Assembly: GCA_963556145.1 (NCBI GenBank)
Contig: OY744462.1
Location: 5,208,001 to 5,272,000, forward strand
Direction of reading: 5' to 3'
From: Hygrocybe punicea
Lineage: Eukaryota; Basidiomycota; Agaricomycetes; Agaricales; Hygrophoraceae
DNA length: 64,000 bases
A program made the position numbers and the translations under genes. Each line of letters starts with the position of its first letter. Positions within the stretch are counted from its first letter, which is position 1. The notes below the pieces were generated by a model. It was not told where the DNA came from, ran no database searches, and saw nothing but the letters and a program-made list of their open reading frames with translations. Below are positions 56,143 through 64,000 of this stretch, piece after piece.

Positions 56143-57901
56143 ACCTGGATGGTTGTCGTCGTCCCCCGGATGGTCGTCGTCGTCTCCGTCGTCCTGTCGT
56201 CCCGTCGCTATCCTTCTCCGTCCCGTTGTCCCGTCGCCGGCCGTCTGTGACCTCGTCGACTGTCCTCGTCGTTGCCGTCGTGGTTGTCTCGGCCGTCCGT
56301 CCTGGTCGTTGGCGCATCCTCGTACCCGGCCTCGCGGCCTCGTTTCCGCCATCCTCACGGTGGCCGTTTTCGTCGGCTTCCGTTCTGTTTGCTGGCGCGT
56401 TGTGTTCTGGTGATGGGTTTTTGGATTCGCCTGTGTTTGGCGTGGTGTAGCTGCAAAAGGTCAACAATTAGCAAAGAAGACAAAAATGTTCAAATCAGAA
56501 ATTTACCTTGGGTGTTCCTCTGCACCCGTCTGACGCGTTGACGCGTTGTTGAAATCAACAAGTCGAAGCTTTGAACTCGCGCGGGAAAGCCAACCGGCTG
56601 TTGCCGATTTCCCAAACGGGTTCGAGTTGCCAAACATGGAAGTGTCGCTGACGCTTTTGAATCTTCTAGCATGCACAACAATGCATGCATACCCGAAGTG
56701 AGATCCTCAAAAGGTGTAAATATGGTATATCTACCCTCATACCAAAATTTGTATTTTATTCGGCCCTGCATCAAGAGCTATTCACAATTTATTCCATTCC
56801 TCTGCCAGAATTGGACCCTTAATGATCTAACTTTGTCTTAAAAATCTGAAATTAATCTAAGGAGTACTTTAATGAGTACTCATTGTGGTACACATAAGTG
56901 CCTGATTGTGGGTGGACCAGGACCTTTGTTTCAGCCAAGCAAATGCACAGAATTGTGCATTGTGGCTGACCCATCAACCGAGTCCGAACTTCAAGTTCAG
57001 CTTTACTTTGAACCTTTCATTTCTTGGCTACAACAGATTCCGGGACCACCAAGTGCCAGGCACTGATCATCAATACAATAGATACTTTACATAGTAGTTT
57101 CCAAATTATTCTCATATTTTTCAGAGCAATATTGGTAATGTAGCACTTTAAGGGTCCGGAATTGGCAGGGAGGTATCAATGAATCATGGATATCTCTCTA
57201 TGTATGCCATAATAAAATACAAAATTTGGGGAGGATGTAGTTAGAGGCTAATTCTATCTCTACATGGTCTTAAATGTGCTACACAGTCGTTGTGCTCCAT
57301 GCAATTACACTGAGAAAAGTAAGATCTTGGTTACATATAAGGCAACTCGCGCCCGTTTGGGCAGATTATCGGCAACCTCCGGCGTGGGTTCAAATCGTCG
57401 CGTACTCCACGATGCGTCCACGAGAACAGCAACAGCAGCAAAATCAAGTAGAAGGTAAGTAGATTTCTCAAAATTTATTACTATTACTATGCTAGATAAT
57501 ATTATTGTTTTTATGAAGGACTTTCTCACTGCCGCGCCTGAAATTAACCGCAACAGGCATGCCCGCGCCATGTCACGTCAACACCCAACTGAAGGGCCGA
57601 AACGGCGGATGGCAGGCAACGACGGGGACAGAGGCGACGAGGGCACAGACGGCCAGCCAGGGAAGACGACGGGGACGGAGACGGCCAGCGAAGAGACAAC
57701 AGGACGACGGGAGCATCCAGGGAACGACGAGGACGACGACGGGGACGGAGACGGGGATGACGACAACGAGGACGAGAGGACGACGACGATGACGACGACG
57801 AGGACGACGACGATGACGACGACGATGACGATGACGATGACGATGACAAGGAGGACGATGGGAACGGGGACGACGGGAACGGGAACGACGGGGACGGGAA
57901 C
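56143..57901 (+). repeat. duplicate of 54284-56042, probably artefactual
   Basis: The 1759 bp after the gap repeat the 1759 bp before it at a constant offset of 1859, with no difference that I can see, including ORFs such as 54631-54915 and 56490-56774. This is what two overlapping contigs joined without merging would look like. Confidence 0.9.
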
Positions 57902-58385
57902 GACGGGGACGGCTAGCGAGGGGACGATAGGACGACGCAGACGACGACGACGATCTGGCGGACGACGAGGACTACGGGCGATGACAACGACAACGAGGAC
58001 GATGACGACACCGAGAGGAACGACGGGAACGGGAACGACAGGGACTGGAACGGCGGAAACGTGGACGATGGGGACGGGGACGACTGGGACGGGAACGACG
58101 AGGACGAGGACGGCGGAGACGTAGACAAAGACGACGAGGACAACGGGAACGCAACCGGTATGTACTTCCGACTCTCCTCCCTCTCCTCCTCCCTCTCCCT
58201 CTCCCTCTCCCTCTCCCTCTCCCTCTCCGTCTCCATCTCTGTCTCCCTCCCGTCCCTGCTGCCTTCCCACCTTCCCCCTTCTCCCACTCCCACTCCCTTC
58301 TCCCACTCCCACCTTCCTCCCTCTCCTACTCCCACCTTCCTCCCTCTCCCACTCCCCTATCTTCCTCTCACCTGCCTTCTGCCCT
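57902..58385. repeat. GACGAC and CTCCCTCTC arrays, right arm
   Basis: Inverted counterpart of 53870-54280, followed at 58388-58850 by the inverted copy of the AT-rich unique block 53414-53869, with very few differences (for example the G at 58683, where the left-arm copy implies A). Confidence 0.85.
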
Positions 58386-58851
58386 TCACTATATAATTAT
58401 GTATTTGGATAAAATAATCATTAAATTTATGTGTCTATTTTAAGTAATAGTGAGGTTATATATATTGATTCCAATGGAGAATTGAGCAATATTAAATAGA
58501 AAAGCACAATATTTGAAGTGTGGTAAGTTCTGATTTTGTCATAGATTGTCATTGGGAATAAATAGCTCCTGTAACGGCTGATAGCTGATAGTGAAAGTAA
58601 GATATTGTGCATTGTCAAAATAATAATGTTTTAATTTTGCTATTCCCTGTGCTTTTAATAAGTGCATTCAAATTATATTACGTGGTACATTGTGTGTCAT
58701 GTACAGATTGAAAATTTTTGATGACTTTATATGGCAGTTTCTGAGTAAATATTGGCTTGAGCTGGTGTGAGCTCTGTCAATGTTGTGAACATGAAATAAT
58801 TGCAGGCAGACTGGGGTGTGGCTCAAGCCTGTGGACCAACATGAGCCCACA

Positions 58852-61440
58852 TGGCAGCAAGAGCTGGATCCTGGTCAACCCAATCCTGCAGCGAGAGCTA
58901 GGCCAGGGTCAACCCAATTCTGCAGCAAGAGCTGAGCATGGCAACCCAGTGCTGGAGCAATAGCCGGGCCGTGGTGAACCCAATCCTGCCGATTGGGTGG
59001 GTCCAGGATCAACCCAATGCTACAGAACGGGCTGGACCCCAGTCAACCTACCCTGCAGCAATAGCTGGACCATGGTCAACCCAGTGCTGCAGGAAGAGCT
59101 GGGACCAGGTCAACCCAATGCTGCAGTAATTGCTGGACCTGGGTCAACCAAGTGCAGCAGCAATAGCTGGACCCTGGTCAACCCAAGCCCTGCAGCAAGT
59201 GCTGGACCCTGGGCAACCCAGTGCTGCAGCAATAGCTGGACCCTGGTCAACCTACCCTGCAGCAAGTGCTGGGCCAGGGTCAACCCAGTGCTGCAGAAAT
59301 AGCTGGACCCGGTCAACCCAAGCCCTGCGGGAAGTGCTGGGCCAGGGTCAACCCAGTGCTGCAGAAATAGCTGGACCCTGGTCAACCTACCCTGCAGCAA
59401 GTGCTGGGCCAGGGTCAACCCAGTGCTGCAGAAATAGCTGGACCCGGTCAACCCAAGCCCTGCAGGAGGTGCTGGACCTGGGTCAACCCAGTGCTGCAGC
59501 AAGAGCTGGGACCAGGTCAACCTACCCTGCAGCAAGTGCTGGGCCAGGGTCAACCTAGTGCAGCAGCATTAGCTGGACCCTGGTCAACCCAAGCCCTGCA
59601 GCAAGTGCTGGACCCTGGTCAACCCAGTGCTGCAGCAATAGCTGGACCCTGGTCAACCTACCCTGCAGCAAGTGCTGGGCCAGGGTCAACCCAGTGCTGC
59701 AGAAATAGCTGGACCCGGTCAACCCAAGCCCTGCAGGAGGTGCTGGACCTGGGTCAACCCAGTGCTGCAGCAAGAGCTGGGACCAGGTCAACCTACCCTG
59801 CAGCAAGTGCTGGGCCAGGGTCAACCTAGTGCAGCAGCATTAGCTGGACCCTGGTCAACCCAAGCCCTGCAGCAAGTGCTGGACCCTGGTCAACCCAGTG
59901 CTGCAGCAATAGCTGGACCCTGGTCAACCTACCCTGCAGCAAGTGCTGGGCCAGGGTCAACCCAGTGCTGCAGAAATAGCTGGACCCTGGTCAACCTACC
60001 CTGCAGCAAGTGCTGGGCCAGGGTCAACCTAGTGCAGCAGCATTAGCTGGACCCTGGTCAACCCAAGCCCTGCAGCAAGTGCTGGACCCTGGTCAACCCA
60101 GTGCTGCAGCAATAGCTGGACCCTGGTCAACCTACCCTGCAGCAAGTGCTGGGCCAGGGTCAACCCAGTGCTGCAGAAATAGCTGGACCCTGGTCAACCT
60201 ACCCTGCAGCAAGTGCTGGGCCAGGGTCAACCCAGTGCTGCAGAAATAGCTGGACCCGGTCAACCCAAGCCCTGCAGGAGGTGCTGGACCTGGGTCAACC
60301 CAGTGCTGCAGCAAGAGCTGGGACCAGGTCAACCTACCCTGCAGCAAGTGCTGGGCCAGGGTCAACCTAGTGCAGCAGCATTAGCTGGACCCTGGTCAAC
60401 CCAAGCCCTGCAGCAAGTGCTGGACCCTGGTCAACCCAGTGCTGCAGCAATAGCTGGACCCTGGTCAACCTACCCTGCAGCAAGTGCTGGGCCAGGGTCA
60501 ACCCAGTGCTGCAGAAATAGCTGGACCCGGTCAACCCAAGCCCTGCAGGAGGTGCTGGACCTGGGTCAACCCAGTGCTGCAGCAAGAGCTGGGACCAGGT
60601 CAACCTACCCTGCAGCAAGTGCTGGGCCAGGGTCAACCAAATGCTGCAGCAATAGCTGGACCCCGGTCAACCCAAGCCCTGCAGGAAGTGCTGGACCCGG
60701 GTCAACCCAGTGCTGCAGCAAGAGCTGGGACCAGGTCAACCCAATGCCACAGTAATTGCTGGACCTGGGTCAACCAAGTGCTGCATCAATAGCTGGACCC
60801 TGGTCAACCCAAGCCCTGCAGGAGGTGCTGGACCTGGGTCAACCCAGTGCTGCAGCAAGAGCTGGGACCAGGTCAACCCAATGCTCCAGCAATAGCTGGC
60901 CCTGGGTTGACCCAGTGCTGCAGCAAAAGATGGCCCTGGGTCCACCCGGTGCAGCAGTAAGAGCTGGACCTGGGTTGACCCGATGCTGCAACAAGAGCTG
61001 GACCTGGGTTGACCCAATCCTGCAGCAAGAGCTGGGGCCAGGTCAACCCAGCAATTGCTGGACCCCAGTCACCCCCTCCAGCATGTGCTGGGCCCTGGTC
61101 AACCCAATGCCGCAGCAACAGCTGGGTCCAGGTCAACCCCAGTGTGCAGCAAGAACTGGTCTAGGGTCAACCCAGTGCTGCAGCAATAACTGAAGCCAGG
61201 TAAACCCACATGGCTTGAACAGCTGGACCTGGGTCAACCCATCCATCCTGGAATAGCTGCCCTGGGTTAACCTACCCCATGGCAGAGCTGACACCGGGTT
61301 GACCCACCCAGGCGCCCTTGACCAGCAAGATCTGTACCTGGGTCAACCTACCACACCACATTTCCCCAGCAAGAGCTGTCTTTTGGGTTAACCTACCCCC
61401 CCAGCAAGCAACTGCGCTATGTGTACCTACCTTTTGCAAC
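58852..61440 (+). repeat. 34-bp tandem array, right arm
   Basis: About 75 units of CTGCAGCAAGAGCTGG plus GCCAGGGTCAACCCAGTG type, longer than the left array. Higher-order repetition is visible in 59300-60640, where blocks of about 270 bp recur. The many ORFs here are artefacts. Confidence 0.95.
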
Positions 61441-61481
61441 TATATCTGCGATCGGGTTAACCAAAACGACTGGGTCTACTG

Positions 61482-61546
61482 GATAGGAGAGGGTGAAATT
61501 GACTTTGCCTCCATCTGTTTGGAAAGTAGTCGGTCAATCATTGAAG
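61482..61546 (-). pseudogene. decayed Gypsy gag, most upstream fragment in window
   Basis: Minus-strand coding PTTFQTDGGKVNFTLSY continues in frame into 51525 once the foldback element is removed. A TGA precedes it in frame. It is cut at 61546 by the Copia 5' LTR. Confidence 0.75.
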
Positions 61547-61878
61547 TGTTGTGATAGCAAACGCACTCACGGCCCGATCCAAAGCTTATCGCCTAGATTA
61601 GATCTCCCCTTTATCACATGATAGATCATCATTTCCCCTTTTGCGAGCCAGTTCTTTCTTATACGTTTATCCTTTGTTCGTGTAGTACTTAGTCTACTCT
61701 TGCAGCATAGAAGACCTCAGTTGCGCGTCCTTTCCGCCACTGAGGTCTGTTAGCCTTTCATTCACTTTCACACAATTCACTGACAATTACCTAGATTCTG
61801 TACTATTACTAGGTAACAATATACAGAGTTGCACGTCCTTTCCACCACTGAGATTCTGTACTATTACTAGCCTCTACA
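61547..61878 (+). repeat. 5' LTR of a Ty1/Copia element
   Basis: 332 bp from TGTTGTGATAG to GCCTCTACA, followed directly by a Copia-type primer-binding site and gag. The 3' LTR is outside the window, so the right boundary of the element is unknown. The left 5 bp flank is TGAAG. Confidence 0.75.
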
Positions 61879-61893
61879 GGTTATAAGCCCATG
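61879..61893 (+). other. Copia primer-binding site (initiator-tRNA half-molecule type)
   Basis: GGTTATAAGCCCATG starts right after the LTR. It resembles GGTTATGAGCCC, the complement of the initiator tRNA-Met anticodon region that Copia elements use, with one difference. Confidence 0.65.
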
Positions 61894-61922
61894 TTGTTTT
61901 TCCACTGCGTGTTTGTCCTCCA

Positions 61923-62905
61923 ATGTCCACCACACTCCAAGCCATCTCTGACTCCCTTCCGTCCGATATCCCAAAACTCGCCTCCAATGGACTCAACTGG
62001 GCGATTTTCGAGCTGCATTTTACGGCCGCTGTCATGGCCAAAGGATGATGGGGACACTTTGATTGGAGCGCTTCCCGACCCTTGGCTCCACCTCCCTTGG
62101 AAAACAGGTCACAAGCTCCGAACCCTGATGGGGAGAAGTGGGTGAAGGATGAGGCAACAGCCAAGAATCTCCTCTTACAGAAGATACCAGACTCGGTGGC
62201 CATGAAGATCCACTGCCACCCGACCATTGCTTTAGCCTGGGAATCCGTTGTTGAAGAGTACACTCGCCAGAGTGTCTTTGCTCAAACTGAGTTGAGAGCC
62301 GCCTTCCTCAACTTGAGGTGTCCTAACAAAGGCAACGTGCGAAAGTTCTTGGATGACCTGCGTGCCAAAAGGGAGGATTTAGCTTCATTAGACATGGACA
62401 TCGATGACAAAGATTACCGGTCCACTATTATCTTGTCCCTCCCCCCCACCTCACAAACTTCGCCTCAGTGCAGCTCACCACGGCTAAGCTATACAGCTCC
62501 ACCAAGACCATTGAGCCTGACCTCTTTATTCAGGTGATTGCCGACGAGTGGGACTGCTATAGATCCCAACAGATACGATCCAAGCGGCCAATGACCAACC
62601 CGGAGATCGATGATGGCAATGATGTGATGGCTGTGGTGCCGGAGAAAAGGAACAAGGGCCAGAGCCGATATGCTGACAAGAGTTGTTACAATTGCGGCGA
62701 GCTGGGCCACATCAGCAGGTTCTGCAAGAAACCAAGGAAGGCCAGGGCCGTCACGGAGCCCAAACTGAATGACATTCCCATGTCAGCTTGCATCGAGGAA
62801 TGCGATGGTGCCTTCGGCGTTGATTCCATTTCATCCTCTGAAGATGACAACACTGCCGATGCCCTATCCGATTTCAGCGATTTCAGCGACGATGGTGTGA
62901 CGGCG
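61923..62905 (+). pseudogene. Copia gag, broken
   Basis: Starts MSTTLQAISDSLPSD, continues with GLNWAIFELHF, a UBN2-like gag body (WVKDEATAKNLLLQKIPDS, ALAWESVVEEY) and a zinc knuckle CYNCGELGHISRFC (62684-62725). A TGA at 62046-62048 (GGA TGA TGG where family members have GRW) and a one-base deletion in the C-run near 62441-62447 break it. A family A LTR-like copy interrupts it after 62905. Confidence 0.85.
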
Positions 62906-62913
62906 AGTTCTGT

Positions 62914-63412
62914 TGTAGACCCGAAATGGGAATCTACGAAAAGGGTGATCAGCTAAGAAGTGATCAGAGTGGAGTACGAAGACTGATGAGATGATACGAA
63001 GCGAGGACTAAGAAATAGAACTGAAGGGGAGCGATAACCTGTATTTTCTATATGGTTGTAGTATAAGGGTACATCTTTTATACTACTGGGAGTGATCCTG
63101 TGCTGTAGTAACTATGTACTACAACCGAAGGCTGTAACTGATAGGAGTGGAGTGGAGCGGAGTATAGGAGGAATGATGCTATGTACTAAGTAACGGGAAA
63201 TGAAGATATATCATATGTAACTATATACGTACTGATTCCGGGTCGTTAGAGACATTGCATCTTGAGTAGGAACGATTCCGGAGGCGGAATCCGGAGCGGA
63301 ATCGACGGAGAGAACCGGAATCAGGCGGAATCGACAATACGTGAATGGGAATGGACGGGGACAAAGTGGGATATGAAGAGGATTCGGGTCCAGAGGGCCC
63401 GGAGCCTCTACA
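62914..63412 (+). repeat. LTR-like repeat family A, copy 3, inside Copia gag-pol
   Basis: TGTAGACCCGAAATGGG to GGAGCCTCTACA, 499 bp, about 80-85 % like copy 2. The preceding GTGACGGCGAGTTCTGT also matches the upstream flank of the other copies. No flanking duplication is seen, so the repeat unit may be longer than the LTR or the junction was rearranged. Confidence 0.7.
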
Positions 63413-64000
63413 ACAGCCTCGACCCCACCAACCCCCTAGAGAACATTTGGGCTGACGAGCCCATCTTTGATACCATTGCTGGTGTGCCCGATGCCGAGGC
63501 AGCCATGGATGTCGAATGGGTACGGGTTGGGGCCTTTCTCGAATGCGGGTCACCGGACGAGACCACCGCCATCGCGGATGGAGGAGCCACGCACGAAACT
63601 AGGGTTAGCTTGTTAGATTCCAGATGTACTATACATATATCACCCTAACGGGATGCCCTAGAGAATGTAACCGAGGTCCCTCCCAAAACCTTCCGAGCTG
63701 CGAATAAACAGAGGTTCAGTGCTACTGAGGCTGGTACACTCACACTGAACTTACCAAATGGTGTTGATTTCTCAAGTCTGCAACTCCATGAAGTCCTCTA
63801 TTCCCCCGAAGTCGGTTACACCCTCATATCAATCGGCAAGCTCGACGATCTGGGATTCGAGGTACTCTTTGCCAAGGGCACTTGCACCATTCGCGTGCCA
63901 GATGGGAAAATCGTAGGCAGGATTCCCAAGGATGCAAGCGGCCTCTATCGGTTGACTAGTGGAGGGGAATCAGCACACGCGCTCGAGACAGTAACCATTG
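63413..64000 (+). pseudogene. Copia protease and GAG-pre-integrase region, broken, runs off the end
   Basis: Reads NPLENIWADEPIFDTI, then the protease motif as LLDSRCTIHISP, in which the catalytic DSG is DSR. TAA at 63646-63648 follows, where relatives have a tyrosine codon. After that RDALENVTEVPPKTFRAANK, LHEVLYSPEVGYTLISIGKL and SGLYRLTS lead toward integrase. The element is therefore inactive. The rest lies beyond 64000. Confidence 0.85.

Larger units (their letters stand above)
51526..61481. mobile_element. giant foldback element with tandem-array arms
   Basis: The ends are CAGTAGACCCAGTCGTTTTG and its reverse complement. The 7 bp duplication GATAGGA (51519-51525, 61482-61488) flanks it, and excision restores the Gypsy frame ...NFTLSYLKS. 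The left arm (51526 to about 54280) and right arm (about 57900-61481) are inverted copies, each made of a 34 bp array, an AT-rich unique block, a GGGAGAG block and a GTC/GAC block. The central 1.8 kb is unique. No transposase is visible. As assembled it is 9956 bp; without the probable false duplication it would be 8097 bp. Drosophila FB elements have similar architecture. Confidence 0.85.

Noticed and set aside
54284..57901. A genuine tandem duplication inside the foldback element
   Set aside because: The copies abut a 100-N gap exactly and look identical, which fits unmerged contig ends better than biology.
51541..61440. Many overlapping ORFs (up to about 200 codons) in the 34-bp arrays, and the idea of a CRISPR array
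   Set aside because: The units are contiguous variants without unique spacers, the unit length is not a multiple of three so every frame stays open, and the organism is a fungus.

Overview
The window is nuclear DNA of a filamentous fungus, most likely an Agaricomycete (Basidiomycota). Host genes carry many 40-60 bp introns and encode conserved eukaryotic proteins. The repeats (a chromodomain Ty3/Gypsy element, Ty1/Copia, a Plavaka-type transposon, hAT-like elements) are typical of mushroom-forming fungi. All gene models are spliced by eye from GT-AG (once GC-AG) signals, phase and remembered protein families; no search was run.

Layout. 1-12.6 kb is old repeat territory: two inverted LTR-like copies (1892-2477, 3454-4007), an ~800 bp repeat in three copies, and a possible 5.5 kb hAT-like element (6338-11883). 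12.6-25.5 kb is one nest: a hAT-like element with an exact 8 bp target duplication (12601-25513) encloses two smaller hAT-like elements (12992-14077, 15205-16413) and a complete, young Ty3/Gypsy chromovirus (17803-24944, minus strand) with gag, pol and a third ORF.

26.06-39.41 kb is a compact island of ten housekeeping genes: Rab-GAP GYP7, RPS21, a PAP2 lipid phosphatase, PPP4R2, a FYV7-like rRNA-processing protein, eIF1/SUI1, SNRNP27, an unidentified conserved protein, cap-binding CBP20 and proteasome ATPase RPT3. From PAP2 onward they alternate in orientation, with intergenic gaps of 64-399 bp.

42.5-64 kb is a second nest. One decayed Gypsy gag-protease reading frame (minus strand) has been split by four insertions: a Plavaka-type transposon (43715-50864), a near-perfect palindromic hAT-like MITE (50949-51335), a giant foldback element whose arms are built of tandem arrays (51526-61481), and a Copia element (61547 to beyond the window end). 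Removing each insertion with one copy of its target duplication restores the Gypsy frame, which fixes the boundaries. The foldback contains an N-gap (56043-56142) flanked by a 1759 bp apparently identical duplication that is probably an assembly artefact.

Most notable: the chromovirus Pol carries an extra C-terminal ASCH/PUA-like domain after its chromodomain, and its LTR and leader contain an 11-nt self-priming match and a TATA box placed as in Tf1-type elements. The foldback element, with 34-bp-unit arms and no visible transposase gene, is the other structure worth pursuing.
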